Both the position numbers and the translations under genes were made by a program. 64,000 nucleotides of DNA from JAFTYO01 sp045613125 (GTDB lineage: Bacteria > Pseudomonadota > Alphaproteobacteria > RF32 > CAG-239): positions 7,812 through 71,811 of the forward strand of contig JAZLAM010000003.1 of NCBI GenBank assembly GCA_045613125.1, in the 5' to 3' direction. Shown here piece by piece: positions 9,901 to 18,704 of the stretch. Under the pieces are notes generated by a model that worked only from the letters and a program-made list of their open reading frames with translations, was not told the origin of the DNA and searched no databases. Every line of letters starts with the position of its first letter. Position 1 is the first letter of the stretch.

Positions 9901-11172
9901 CCATGCACTATAAGGGTCATTATAATAGCGTCCCAAATGAGCCACAACACAATCTTCTGAATTTTTTAATCTTTGTATGACCTCTTTGTGTAAAGTTTTC
10001 ATGCGATTATATTCTACAAATGTTTCTTTGAAATTATCCAATTGTTGTATTAAATTATGAAGTGTTGTTGCTTCATTTAGTGTAAAGGCAATTGCATTAG
10101 TAGCTTGCAAATCTTCAAACTGATCAGCCGTACCCTTAAATGCGGATTGAGCTGTTCTTGACTTAACAGAAACAATATTTCCCGCTGCTTTCTTTATATT
10201 ACTTAAATCAATTTTTTTAAACAATGAAGCTAAACCACCCCCTTGTTGTGCATAAGAAGATGATGACTTTATGCCAAATTCAAAAAAGCCATTTAACGAA
10301 GCCTCTTTATCTCCTATAGCTTCTTTGGGTCTTATACCTTTTCTTAAGGCTTGTGCTGCCTCATATTGAGCATCAAGAGCACTTAATTCTTCCGTAATTC
10401 TCAAAATAGAATCATAAATATTTACTACTTTGTAATAATTAACCCAAGAACCAAGCTCGTCATTTGCTTCTCCTGTTTCTCCGCTGATTTCCGGTGTTGC
10501 CTCAACCGTTGTGCCTAAGACATATTTATCACTCATGCCATCAACTTCTTTCTGCAAAACCTCCATACGCTCATTCATATCACGTGCAGTAATATATAAT
10601 TCAATCATAGCGTCTTGGCTCAGTTCAACAGCTTTATCGGTATAAGCTTTTTTTACACTTTCTTGATCCTGAGGATATTTTTTTAATATATCTGCCGGAT
10701 ACTGCCCAAATAAGACATCAAAAGCCTCAACTATTGATTCTTCGCTACTTATATCGGCAACTTGACACTCCTTAATTTCTCTTGATGTAGCTATAGCAGA
10801 ATCCCCTTCTTTCTTACTATGTAAAGCTCCCGTAATATTATTAACTTTTTCTCCTATAAAATTGCTGGCTTTATCTTTAAAATCTGCTATTTTTTCCTCA
10901 AAACCATCTTTAACATCATTTATTTTACTTTCAATATCAGCTTTAGTTTTCTTTATTTTATCTAACACCTCAGTAACTTTTTGTTGTGCCTTTTCCATAC
11001 CGCTAACAGCTACATTTCCCCCACCTTCAACACCACCTGAAGCATCAGCAACGCCATCAAAAGATATACTCCAAGGCATCGGAGGTAACAAAAATGCTTC
11101 AGCATTTCTTATAATTGTAAAGACGCACAATGTTACAACCAAAAATTTTCTCATATATAAACGTCTTTCCAT
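6931..11172 (-). CDS. 1413-residue exported coiled-coil protein of the T4SS operon
   Basis: I chose the ATG at 11172 because an AAGGGGGA ribosome binding site lies just upstream. A signal peptide (RKFLVVTLCVFTIIRNAEA) precedes a mature protein that begins FLLPPMPWSISFDG. Most of the rest is charged and predicted coiled coil, particularly residues 60-130, about 680-850 and 1270-1400. Two Cys-containing patches are present (GKGCTYTDDLGIFCDEN with HLCKSDKTKICSKFD, and HICPDNNCYKSD). A piece near 7839-7893 reads IDEDGDVIGTADSSGKIL and resembles the 17-residue repeat of the VirB10-like protein. I see no membrane segments other than the signal, so it is not VirB6. Its place between virB4 and virB8 suggests a periplasmic or surface component or a secreted substrate. 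The function is not recognised. Confidence 0.8.
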   Translation of the reverse strand: MERRLYMRKFLVVTLCVFTIIRNAEAFLLPPMPWSISFDGVADASGGVEGGGNVAVSGMEKAQQKVTEVLDKIKKTKADIESKINDVKDGFEEKIADFKDKASNFIGEKVNNITGALHSKKEGDSAIATSREIKECQVADISSEESIVEAFDVLFGQYPADILKKYPQDQESVKKAYTDKAVELSQDAMIELYITARDMNERMEVLQKEVDGMSDKYVLGTTVEATPEISGETGEANDELGSWVNYYKVVNIYDSILRITEELSALDAQYEAAQALRKGIRPKEAIGDKEASLNGFFEFGIKSSSSYAQQGGGLASLFKKIDLSNIKKAAGNIVSVKSRTAQSAFKGTADQFEDLQATNAIAFTLNEATTLHNLIQQLDNFKETFVEYNRMKTLHKEVIQRLKNSEDCVVAHLGRYYNDPYSAWLGKGCTYTDDLGIFCDENIKVTKENLRNITEGDHLCKSDKTKICSKFDLNRYERRGGLSGWLLSAYQVAKAAKTLDVTTDDLSPQVNDVEISGVPEVSNLEDMEEVEANGIAASEQGLNDASLSPSEEEKMLENDRERDVLAWHLGAITAKKLGAEMSSNGSSVYGLLKNKYPLWNDEKYFYDKYLEGKYSNMEVFIKSVDLRDVVLHIAEKINDSLYVVEDEEEKQQEGYEGPKMLDVLFEEVLEYNKIGFEALKNKVSEISAPQINNLEILQNSWDARFRQTNEELEKTLETQGKLIESIYTQLDEKNVSLNEAKKRHNAAKEEKANIESNIKAEKIMLETSAARSAKSSHVDAKTFEQSAEKNIEESKKAVDVSIKNAEAALVDINALRDQTDTLKERLNTYNNVIEKIKENHIKKVAQLQYQKELALTTEYGNIQKITAPDLVSLLNDATDTKGIIFNNIINLANRVEEIVRNNALEAIKDGYEEIVALGDDRFDVTKYSIIEKIHTNVMNRIKNPPVDLDDVLGVLTGYVDLEPIEKLVANMMVQSLFNHICPDNNCYKSDTQYYVALTPNGKDFTIPKTITPSYTPPLREIVHLDGVDFDNLNISKDLVMEKSAFINQSKGNISDAEGTNIMLDLVPPIWSILLGDKGFVERDVPIIPLFEQEISAAVLIDEDGDVIGTADSSGKILNDLNIKIGQVSKIDELMKGGIYPCSFQGKGIDVYKGNYALVANKNYPTCKHIKSLDTKGVKKTFTTLDGVEIRIREKASIQGVNMSELSLFVRMTPEGLMFNEDIKNIMEYLDNLDDDYDKEEKNKNDNVMLNKNQFGDYLKFVEQELEFQKSLEQLDVKVENARNTLKEEFSKFNYTPEEKFDLSNSKTYNEIVQIMNQEKDKRVEDVSKKLKNYKAKNDLLKEKIEQLNNTLAMLKLDSKEQVNLSDSMSVDSLQKELKRAQADKDAMKGYDKEVEKSYDEKTDGYMAPYCAVY

Positions 11173-11182
11173 AACTTCCCCC

Positions 11183-12394
11183 TTATTTTGCCTGAACACT
11201 ATCTAAAAAGCTTTTTTTACCTTCATCAGAAACAATATCTTCTTCGGTAAACACATAATTGTCTAAATTTAATACAGCAGGATCTTTATCATAGTTTTTC
11301 AGTCTATAATCCTGATTGTTCATATTTAGAGCAGTTTTTAATTTCATATTCGCTAATAGTAGCTTATTATAATCATGTAAAAGTTTGGTTTCCTGAATTT
11401 TCTGTTCTATAGACATACCTATTGTAGACACCTGCTGATCGGCACCCATTATATTATCCTGAATTTGATAAGAATTATCTTCACTTGCATCTGCAGTATT
11501 TTTAAATTTTACAGCAGCTACGAATGCTTCAGCCATAGCATCAATAAGAGCATCTGTACGATTTTTTCTTACCCTTGAAATTGTATCGGCATCTTCTTGT
11601 TCTTCAGGAAGTAAAAAATTATCTTCTATAACCTTATTATAATCTGCTGTTCTATCTGCCGGAGATTTTTGCAACATACCGGTAACAGATCCCAAACTTA
11701 AATTACCAAACTTGCTTTTCGCATTTTCATAAAGAGAATCTAACTTACCAGTAACAGTTTCTTTTGCCGCACTTAAAGCTTGATAGCTAGCATCTGATTT
11801 CAAAATTTGGCTATCACCACTGAAAATGTCGTTCATTTCACTTTGATACTTTTGAACATGTTGTTCATTTTCGCTTATTACAGAAGAAAAAATTTGCTCT
11901 GTACTAGCATCTGCTCCATCTCCTAACATTGCTTTTAATACATTGATATTTTCCTCTGCGGCTTGTTTTTTACCGGCTGCTTGAGTATATAAAGCATTTT
12001 TTCTATCTTGCATATCAACATCGAGACCTTTGCTCTCATTTTTAAGCTTATTAGGAGTATTTGCTAAGCTGTCTTCTGCTTGAGATAATTGTTCCTCATA
12101 TGATGCGTCATTGTCATCGCCATATCCCGGTATATGTGATTTAATAGTTTCTATTGCATTTTGAGCTTTAAGTTTGATTTTTTCAAACAATGCTTTGGCC
12201 TCTGTTCCTTTTTGATAAACTTCCTTACCCATAGCTGCAGCATCAGTTACAACACTAGAACCTTCACCCAAATCACCAACAAAATCTAGAGGAGCTCTTT
12301 CTAAAGCCGATAAAACATCAAGCTTCGGACCAGCTTTTGTCTCAAAAGACAATACAGATAATAAAGCTATAAGTATAATATATTTTTTATTCAT
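11183..12394 (-). CDS. Exported coiled-coil protein of the T4SS operon (403 residues)
   Basis: The start is placed at the ATG at 12394, after GGAGG, giving an N-terminal signal peptide MNKKYIILIALLSVLSFETKA. The mature protein is almost entirely helical and charged, with heptad-like segments (KALFEKIKLKAQNAIETIKSHI, ESEQ-type linkers) and no cysteine pattern. A segment near the C-terminus (SIEQKIQETKLLHDYNKLLLANMKLKTAL, given here only as a 29-residue helical stretch near residues 325-355) recalls the C-terminal helix of VirB5/TrbJ proteins. It starts 4 bp after the stop of the 216-residue gene and overlaps nothing, so translation is probably coupled. I regard a VirB5/TrbJ-like role as possible but unproven. 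Confidence 0.78.
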   Translation of the reverse strand: MNKKYIILIALLSVLSFETKAGPKLDVLSALERAPLDFVGDLGEGSSVVTDAAAMGKEVYQKGTEAKALFEKIKLKAQNAIETIKSHIPGYGDDNDASYEEQLSQAEDSLANTPNKLKNESKGLDVDMQDRKNALYTQAAGKKQAAEENINVLKAMLGDGADASTEQIFSSVISENEQHVQKYQSEMNDIFSGDSQILKSDASYQALSAAKETVTGKLDSLYENAKSKFGNLSLGSVTGMLQKSPADRTADYNKVIEDNFLLPEEQEDADTISRVRKNRTDALIDAMAEAFVAAVKFKNTADASEDNSYQIQDNIMGADQQVSTIGMSIEQKIQETKLLHDYNKLLLANMKLKTALNMNNQDYRLKNYDKDPAVLNLDNYVFTEEDIVSDEGKKSFLDSVQAK

Positions 12395-12398
12395 GGCC

Positions 12399-13049
12399 TT
12401 ATTCCTCCGTTTCTTCGTCATTTTGATAGTTTTGAATTTCTAAGGTATATTCAAACGAATGAATATAAGCTTGTGTCATTAGAATATCATTCCATCTTTT
12501 TGAAGACGTAATCATTTGTTGGGTAGCAGCTTTTTGTGCTGCCGCTAAGGTGCTTAAATCAGGCTCTTCGCTCTCTTCTTTTTTAAGTTCTTGTCTTTTT
12601 AATATCGATCTTGCAAATAATATACTTATATTTTTAAACTTTTCTTCGTTTACCACTTCATTAAGAGCTTTTTGTGCCGCTATGTTATCTTGCATGCCTC
12701 GTGTACGACTATATGCTTGCTTTGTTGCCTCTAAACTTTCATTATCTGTCTGCTCCGGATCATCACTTTGAAGTGCATCCATAACAACTGTTTTAAGTAC
12801 ACCTATCGGATCTTCGATAAAATCTTTGATTTTATTCATAACATTTTGGATTTTATCCCGCCCTGTATTAATTGCCGCTCTTGTTTTATTAACAACATCG
12901 GCAGCGTCATAATACATCTTTTTTCCTTCTTCAACTCTTGAAACGACATTTTCTACAACAACATTTATAGGCTCAATATCAGCAATTGCCGCTTTAGAAA
13001 AAACAGTCATCGATAACAGTAGTACTATATATATTGATGGCTTAGACAT
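12399..13049 (-). CDS. Exported helical protein of the T4SS operon (216 residues), possible VirB5/TrbJ relative
   Basis: The protein has a signal peptide (IYIVLLLSMTVFSKAAIA) and then a mature helical protein of about 193 residues with no membrane helix or cysteine. The size is close to VirB5 (about 220 residues), a periplasmic or pilus-tip protein made of a long helical bundle, and the order virB2-virB3-virB4-virB5 fits. The C-terminal half holds AAQKAATQQMITSSKRW, a Gln/Ala-rich helix of the sort seen in TrbJ. The gene lies 15 bp after the 578-residue gene. It is the best candidate for VirB5 among the four exported proteins here, but no diagnostic motif is visible. Confidence 0.75.
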   Translation of the reverse strand: MSKPSIYIVLLLSMTVFSKAAIADIEPINVVVENVVSRVEEGKKMYYDAADVVNKTRAAINTGRDKIQNVMNKIKDFIEDPIGVLKTVVMDALQSDDPEQTDNESLEATKQAYSRTRGMQDNIAAQKALNEVVNEEKFKNISILFARSILKRQELKKEESEEPDLSTLAAAQKAATQQMITSSKRWNDILMTQAYIHSFEYTLEIQNYQNDEETEE

Positions 13050-13064
13050 ATCTTTGCTCCCTGT

Positions 13065-14801
13065 TTATTCCTCATCATAGTGAGAAGCGTCTATTTGTTC
13101 AATAGCAAGCAAGCTTTCTTGAACTATACGACTAGACATTGAATGCATCAACCTTAATAAAAGTTCCTGATTTGCCTTATTTACTTCACCCACATAAGAA
13201 ACCTCTTCTCTTTCGTTTGTAAGAGCTGTTGCTTTACTTTCCAAATCTTCTGCAACATCGGTATCAAAAGAAGAAGCGTATTTTTTATCACTAATCGATG
13301 ATGCTAAATCTGCAGCTACCTGCTCATGCATAGCCTTTTTATATTCTTCTCGACAAGCAAGAGCTTCTTCTTTGTCCTGATTATTCATACATAAAACCCA
13401 AGTTTTAAAACACTCTTTTACCTTATCTTCATTTTCAGCATCTTCAAAACTTAAGTTGCATTTAGCCGCAAAAATATCTGAAAAAACAAATCGTCCATCA
13501 TCTGTAGTTCCCCCCTTAAAGCTCGAAGACAGTTGTGCAAAAGAAGAAGAAGACACAATATTAAAATCTAAATTACTCGTTTTGAACATTCTAGAAGAAA
13601 CTGATGGCTTAGTGTTGATTTTTGGTTTACTCGTTGCAGAATCTTTTGCTGATGAAACAACCGGAAGAACATTATTAACAGGAAGAGTATTTACTGTTGT
13701 ATTTCCAAGCTCTCGTCCGACACTAACATTCGGCAAATTAACAGTCGGATTTTTAAGTGTAACTGATGTGTTTGTCTCAACTTTTAACACTTCAGGCTTA
13801 GTTGTAGTTTCCGTTCTAACATCTGCTGATGTTTTTGGCACACTTATAGTTTTAGAACCTGTATCCACTTTCGGCACAACAACCGCATTAGATGTTTTTA
13901 ATGCTTGTGTTGTATTTTCAGTCTTTAACGAAGATGCAGAAAAAGACACTGTTTTATTATTTGATCCTACCGACGAAACAACCGGCTTTTCTACCTTATT
14001 TGAAGTATTAACATTAGCAGTTTTACCATTAAGAGATGTAGAAGCATTCGTTGTTTTATTCAAAACCGCAGGAGTGTTTACAGATTCTGAAACCGTAAAA
14101 CTTCTACCTGTGGAATTAGAGTTTAAATTAACAACCTTATTTGTAGCATTTCCTACATTTGCTGTAGTTTTAATTTCAGTATTTTCTATTGTTTTATTTG
14201 CAACTGTTGTTGATGTTATATTTTGGCTTAAATTTGTATTATTTTTCTCTAGAGTTGTATCTTTAGAGCTATTATTTTTCAAGCCATCGTTTCTGTTCTG
14301 ACCGGCTATATCAACAACCCTATTTGTTGTTTCTTTAGCTTGATCAACAACTCCAGTAACTTGATTTGTAATACCTTTGGCTTGATCCACAGCATTTGTA
14401 ACCGTACTCTTAGCTCCTTCAACAGCATTCGTTACTTCATTTTTTATATCTGATACCCTGTCTATTCCATTTTCTATTTTCGTTCTCAAATCTTTAAGTC
14501 GTTCCAAATTTTTTAGCTTTTTAGCTTCTTTGGTTGCCTTTCTTACCTTCTCCAACGCCTCATCTTTAAATTTCATTATTGAGCTTATTCCATCGCCCAA
14601 AGCTAAAAGCTCTTTACTTTGGCTTATGGTAGATTGAGCTGTTGACACATATGACTGAGCACTCGTTATAACACCTTTAATAGTACCGGCAACCTCAGCT
14701 ATATCAAAAGAAGGGAAACCAAAAGAGTAACAAGGAGGCGTCCATAATATTATTCCGAAACAAACAGGAATAATATATTTTAGTATATCACTTTTTTTCA
14801 T
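13065..14801 (-). CDS. Exported 578-residue protein with Ser/Thr/Asn/Val-rich linker, T4SS operon
   Basis: A signal peptide of 26 residues ends at CYSFG. The mature N-terminus, FGFPSFDIAEVAGTIKGVIT, recalls TrbJ/VirB5 proteins, which begin FG-x-(V/I)-FDP followed by a helix. A coiled coil occupies about residues 60-150. Residues about 150-400 are a low-complexity Ser/Thr/Asn/Val/Lys stretch with many TNxV and KTxN repeats, typical of an extended surface or wall-spanning linker. The C-terminal 170 residues are helical again and hold four cysteines (CNLSFED, ECFKTWVLCMN, LACREEY). A strong AAGGAGG site precedes the ATG at 14801, and a good promoter lies just before it. Function unknown. Its antisense strand has a long open frame caused by the skewed composition. 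Confidence 0.8.
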   Translation of the reverse strand: MKKSDILKYIIPVCFGIILWTPPCYSFGFPSFDIAEVAGTIKGVITSAQSYVSTAQSTISQSKELLALGDGISSIMKFKDEALEKVRKATKEAKKLKNLERLKDLRTKIENGIDRVSDIKNEVTNAVEGAKSTVTNAVDQAKGITNQVTGVVDQAKETTNRVVDIAGQNRNDGLKNNSSKDTTLEKNNTNLSQNITSTTVANKTIENTEIKTTANVGNATNKVVNLNSNSTGRSFTVSESVNTPAVLNKTTNASTSLNGKTANVNTSNKVEKPVVSSVGSNNKTVSFSASSLKTENTTQALKTSNAVVVPKVDTGSKTISVPKTSADVRTETTTKPEVLKVETNTSVTLKNPTVNLPNVSVGRELGNTTVNTLPVNNVLPVVSSAKDSATSKPKINTKPSVSSRMFKTSNLDFNIVSSSSFAQLSSSFKGGTTDDGRFVFSDIFAAKCNLSFEDAENEDKVKECFKTWVLCMNNQDKEEALACREEYKKAMHEQVAADLASSISDKKYASSFDTDVAEDLESKATALTNEREEVSYVGEVNKANQELLLRLMHSMSSRIVQESLLAIEQIDASHYDEE

Positions 14802-14837
14802 TATTACCTCCTTAACAATTAGCTCTTACATATTAAT

Positions 14838-14866
14838 ATTGTATCATATATTTTTGTTATTCTAAA
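14838..14866 (-). promoter_or_regulatory. Putative internal sigma70-type promoter before the exported-protein genes
   Basis: On the minus strand TTTAGA (14861-14866) is followed after 17 bases by TACAAT (14838-14843). The expected start of transcription is about 14830, giving a 30-base leader before the ATG at 14801. It sits in the only sizeable gap (80 bp) between virB4 and the exported-protein genes. The -35 match is 4 of 6, so this is a moderate call. Confidence 0.45.
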
Positions 14867-14881
14867 GTTTTTTTTGCATAT

Positions 14882-17314
14882 TTATGAAATATTTAAATAT
14901 TTTGTAACAAAATTATCCTCACCATATTCCTTAATCAATTCTTCCACTAACAAAACATTTTTTCTACCGGAATTATAAAGTTTCAAATATGGCCCCAACG
15001 CCCCTAAATTCACATCTAAAATCACAGACTCTCCGGTTGCCGGACGAGAAAGCAAAATTGCATACGGAAAATCTCGATAAGAACGTCCAAACACAAAATC
15101 AAGTTCACTTTGTGTCAGATTCCAAGTTGCATAGTCTTCCGGCATTGCCTGCGGATTTCTAAAAAATAAAACCGTTTGACACTGTCCTCTGATGACCTCT
15201 CCCACTCCTAACCTATCTATAATGTTAGGTTGCTGAAAAGCACACAAATACGCCTGACGCTTTTTTCGTCCTTCTTGTAAACCTATAATAAAATAATCCT
15301 TAAACATCGGATGTTTTAACATCGGCGCAGTCTCGTCTATCATAATCAATGACGGCACACCTGTTTCACCAGTTTCAGATTGTATACGGTGCATAATGTA
15401 GCTAATAACAGCCGGTGCCAAGGTTTCATCTTCAAATATATGCGTAAAATCAAATGCCATAAAACGTTTAGATTTCAAATCCAGGCTATCGGTATCAGCA
15501 TTAAAAATATTGCCATATTGATCAGGGTTAACCCAACGATACAATTCTCTCCGCATCACACCTGTAGGCGAAAAACAACTCTTATACAAATTTTTCATAA
15601 TACGTTCTTCCGGACGCAAATAATCAAAAGCGGTAGTAACAGCTCTTGCGACTTCACGTTCAGATAAAGCATCATCTGCCATAGTAATCGCTTTCATCCA
15701 ACGACGTAAAAAAGCCCTATTGTTAGCTGTATTACTAGCATCAAACGGATTGAGAGATACGTTTTTTTCATCTCCGTCAAAACCTATATATGCACCGCCG
15801 ACAGCTCTGGTAAAAATTTCAGCACCACGGTGACGATCAAAGAAAAACACTTTCAAATCGCGATGTCGCATAGCTTGTCCAGCTAAAAATGTAAGCAACG
15901 TTGTTTTACCTTGTCCTGTCGGACCGATAATACAACAGTGCGCAACAGCAGATTCTTCAGGAGACACATGGAACTGAAACTTATATGCAGAACCCGACAT
16001 AGTTCTAAATATTGTAATAGCACCCGGCCCCCAATCGCTTTTACCAAAACCTTCAGATGGCTTATCAAAGCACACAGCCATTGCCACTACTCTTGATAAG
16101 TAACGATAAGTTCTGGGGTATGTATCATATGTAGGAAACTGACTAAAGAATGTAGCTTGCGTTACCCATCCTTCACGAACCGGAGTTACACCATATGAAC
16201 GACAAATACGTTGAACTTCACTCTCACCAAAATCAAGCTCTTCTTGAGATCTGCCCCTGATAATAATACTCAAAGCATATTCTGTTAAAGCCTGATAATC
16301 AGCATCACTATCTTCAATAGTTGCCAAAGCTTGTGAATATTGATCTAAAACTTCAGAAGAAAAACTGGTTAAAGCTGCCATACGTTGCTGTTGCAACAAA
16401 ATCATTCGTGCTTGAGGTTTAAAAATCGGTCTTATATTATGCATCATAACCAATTCGCAATCTATGGATAATAGAGAAACAATCATGCTTTCATCCATAT
16501 AATCACCTGTAGTTCTTATCCCCATAGTAATTTCATATAGCTCTTTATTACCTGAAAAGAACTTAATAATACCTTTTTCACGTGTAAAATGTATATGATC
16601 TGCCGTAAGCATTTCTCTAAGCTCATTATTTTTTGCATTTCTAACCTTTGGTTGTGGCTTTGACACCGGAGAACATATTCTTGAAAAAACATACAACGGA
16701 CTATCAACTGCTTTACTTTCAGGCGTTTCATAAAGCTGAGAAACACCATATTCACTCAAAGTCGAAACCAAAGACTGACAAGCATAGTTTAAATCTTTTA
16801 GTGCATCTTTTCTATCGGGAACGGACAACACAACATAATGAGTATTGCTAAAAATCCTTTCCATACCGGAAAACCATATCTCAGAAACCTTTGCTAAAAC
16901 ATCATTATTAAAATCGCCCTTATCGTTTTCCAAAGCGTTTAATTCTCGTAAGGTTAAAATTCGGCTGGTAACCTGCAATTCTGACATATTATCAATCCAA
17001 GCTTTGCGAGCTTCCATCATCGAATATACTTTTTCCGGCGTTGCAGAAGCCAAATCCATACCTGTTATTCTAAAAACTCTCACAAAAGAACCGTTAATAC
17101 ACCTAATCGTCATACCGTCTTCCATAAGAGAAGCAAAAGGCAAAAAGTCAGAAACTCGAGATTCCCGAGGCTGAGGCAACACTATATTTCCAAACTTAGA
17201 AATCGATAACGCAGTAAAAGCGATAGCCGACACAAAACCAATAACAGCCACCAACACCTCAATACTGGTCAAGCCATCAACAAACATTGTAAAAAAATCA
17301 AAATCAAGGTTCAA
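14882..17314 (-). CDS. virB4: VirB4-type T4SS ATPase
   Basis: The protein has 810 residues, the usual VirB4 length. An N-terminal hydrophobic segment lies at about residues 18-40. The Walker A motif GPTGQGKTT is at 464-472, the Walker B SLIMIDE at about 655-661, and a C-terminal RecA-like motor domain contains FFFDRHRGAEIF and CAFQQPNIIDRLG. VirB4 energises pilus biogenesis and substrate transfer at the cytoplasmic side of the inner membrane. The start overlaps the virB3 stop by 11 bp, as is common for the virB3-virB4 pair. All catalytic motifs are intact. DotO/IcmB is a distant alternative, but the virB2-virB3 neighbours favour the VirB/Trb type. Confidence 0.95.
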   Translation of the reverse strand: MNLDFDFFTMFVDGLTSIEVLVAVIGFVSAIAFTALSISKFGNIVLPQPRESRVSDFLPFASLMEDGMTIRCINGSFVRVFRITGMDLASATPEKVYSMMEARKAWIDNMSELQVTSRILTLRELNALENDKGDFNNDVLAKVSEIWFSGMERIFSNTHYVVLSVPDRKDALKDLNYACQSLVSTLSEYGVSQLYETPESKAVDSPLYVFSRICSPVSKPQPKVRNAKNNELREMLTADHIHFTREKGIIKFFSGNKELYEITMGIRTTGDYMDESMIVSLLSIDCELVMMHNIRPIFKPQARMILLQQQRMAALTSFSSEVLDQYSQALATIEDSDADYQALTEYALSIIIRGRSQEELDFGESEVQRICRSYGVTPVREGWVTQATFFSQFPTYDTYPRTYRYLSRVVAMAVCFDKPSEGFGKSDWGPGAITIFRTMSGSAYKFQFHVSPEESAVAHCCIIGPTGQGKTTLLTFLAGQAMRHRDLKVFFFDRHRGAEIFTRAVGGAYIGFDGDEKNVSLNPFDASNTANNRAFLRRWMKAITMADDALSEREVARAVTTAFDYLRPEERIMKNLYKSCFSPTGVMRRELYRWVNPDQYGNIFNADTDSLDLKSKRFMAFDFTHIFEDETLAPAVISYIMHRIQSETGETGVPSLIMIDETAPMLKHPMFKDYFIIGLQEGRKKRQAYLCAFQQPNIIDRLGVGEVIRGQCQTVLFFRNPQAMPEDYATWNLTQSELDFVFGRSYRDFPYAILLSRPATGESVILDVNLGALGPYLKLYNSGRKNVLLVEELIKEYGEDNFVTKYLNIS

Positions 17315-17594
17315 ATTTATTCCCCTTTTCTGAATATAAATTTTTGGAAGTCAGGTTAGTTTGCCCAAAAGCTTGTATCATTGCCGAAAGATGCGGATCT
17401 TTGAATCCAGCCATAACGATTGCCCCATGAGCTAAGAGTATGCTAAAAATAAACATCAAAGGATTAATATTCCAAACACCCATTGCCATAAACATAAGAG
17501 GAAATTGCAAACCCATGTTTAAAACGACAGGAAGCACCGGCCCCCAAAATATTTTTGGAGGCTGAGCAACTGCTTTTAAAACCATATCACGCAT
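17304..17594 (-). CDS. virB3: VirB3-like inner-membrane protein
   Basis: The protein has 96 residues with two membrane helices (about 20-37 and 43-62) and a short N-terminus containing VAQPPKIFWGP. The motif of a Pro-rich N-terminus followed by two helices and FKDPHL is typical of VirB3/TrbD (family PF05101). VirB3 associates with VirB4 and is needed for pilus assembly. The ATG at 17594 follows a TAGGAGA site. It overlaps virB4 by 11 bp, which supports translational coupling. Confidence 0.9.
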   Translation of the reverse strand: MRDMVLKAVAQPPKIFWGPVLPVVLNMGLQFPLMFMAMGVWNINPLMFIFSILLAHGAIVMAGFKDPHLSAMIQAFGQTNLTSKNLYSEKGNKFEP

Positions 17595-17695
17595 CTTAAT
17601 CTCCTACACAACAATCTAATTTAATATAGACATAGCACGTAATAGCGTCAATTATTTTATAAAAACAATCCACCATACAGCTTTATGTATCCACA

Positions 17696-18658
17696 TTATT
17701 TACCTAAACCTAATCGTCCTCCTAAACGGCCAAGATCCTTACCTAAAGCGCCAACAGAAGAACCCATACCGGCCCAACCTTGTACACCGCCTACACCATT
17801 TGCTACGCCCCCTTTGGCGCCAGATAAAATATCGCTAAGGCCGGTCAGTCCGAAATAGTTACTAACATTCATACCTTCACCTAAAACACCATTTAAATTA
17901 GACCCTATATTAGTAGCCGAACTCGAAACTGCCGTAGATAAGCCTATAATTTTATCAAGGAAATTTCCGTCTCCGGATAAAACATCACCTATTGCCGTCG
18001 CACCCATAACCACACCATTAACAACACCTTTACCAGCCTCAACCATGTCTATTGCATTATTAGCTGCATTTATAAAGTCTTGAGTTCCCGAGATAGCTGA
18101 GTTCATAAAATCTTTGAATGACATTTTTTGCTCGGCTCCAGTTGCCAAACCATCGCCATATAAATCTCCTCGAGGAACAATTATATCCGGAGCCTCAGGA
18201 GCTAGAGGATCTGTATTACTATAAGGATTTTGAAGCTTAATATCATCTTCCGGACATTTTCCGGGGGGACAATTGGTTGTATTCGATGCATCAGACCCAG
18301 TAATTGAAGTATCATCTTCTCTTAAAAAATTATCATAATTAAGCTCATTATCTTCCATTTTATATCCGCTGAAATATTCAATAAAAGGCATCATCAATGC
18401 TAAAATTGTTAAGCTTATCATAATATAGCTCAAATGCTTGAAACTAATCTTATTAAAGATTGCCAAGAAAGCAAACATCACCAGACCAAAGCCGGCAATG
18501 ATATAAACAATTTTACGAACATCCTTAACGGTGCTTATCATTTTTGCCTGAATAGTATCAAACACATCTCCGGCCGCAAAAGATATCGTCGGCGTAAACA
18601 TTGTTACCAAAAACACTAACAACATAATTTTAAAAGAACACTTAAAATAAACTTTCAT
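17696..18658 (-). CDS. virB2: VirB2-like protein with a long C-terminal extension (320 residues)
   Basis: The start is set at the ATG at 18658, after GGAGGTGT, giving a signal peptide of about 27 residues (cleavage near FAAGD). A VirB2-like two-helix core follows (about residues 50-70, containing IVYIIAGFGLVMFAFLAIF, and 78-98). Then come 200 extra residues: an acidic Pro-rich linker with NCPPGKCPEDD, a helical region and a Gly-rich C-terminus (LSGAKGGVANGVGGVQG to GRLGLGK). VirB2 pilins are usually 100-130 residues. It could be a minor pilin, a pilus cap or a pore component. It lies after two short VirB2 genes and before virB3. Confidence 0.75.
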   Translation of the reverse strand: MKVYFKCSFKIMLLVFLVTMFTPTISFAAGDVFDTIQAKMISTVKDVRKIVYIIAGFGLVMFAFLAIFNKISFKHLSYIMISLTILALMMPFIEYFSGYKMEDNELNYDNFLREDDTSITGSDASNTTNCPPGKCPEDDIKLQNPYSNTDPLAPEAPDIIVPRGDLYGDGLATGAEQKMSFKDFMNSAISGTQDFINAANNAIDMVEAGKGVVNGVVMGATAIGDVLSGDGNFLDKIIGLSTAVSSSATNIGSNLNGVLGEGMNVSNYFGLTGLSDILSGAKGGVANGVGGVQGWAGMGSSVGALGKDLGRLGGRLGLGK

Positions 18659-18704
18659 AATACACCTCCGATATAAAATTTCATCAATCAAGCATTATTG
18701 AAAA

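Noticed and set aside
13456..14301. Open frame of 281 codons on the plus strand
   Set aside because: It is antisense to the Ser/Thr/Asn/Val-rich part of the 578-residue exported protein and shows only low-complexity composition, with no ribosome site.
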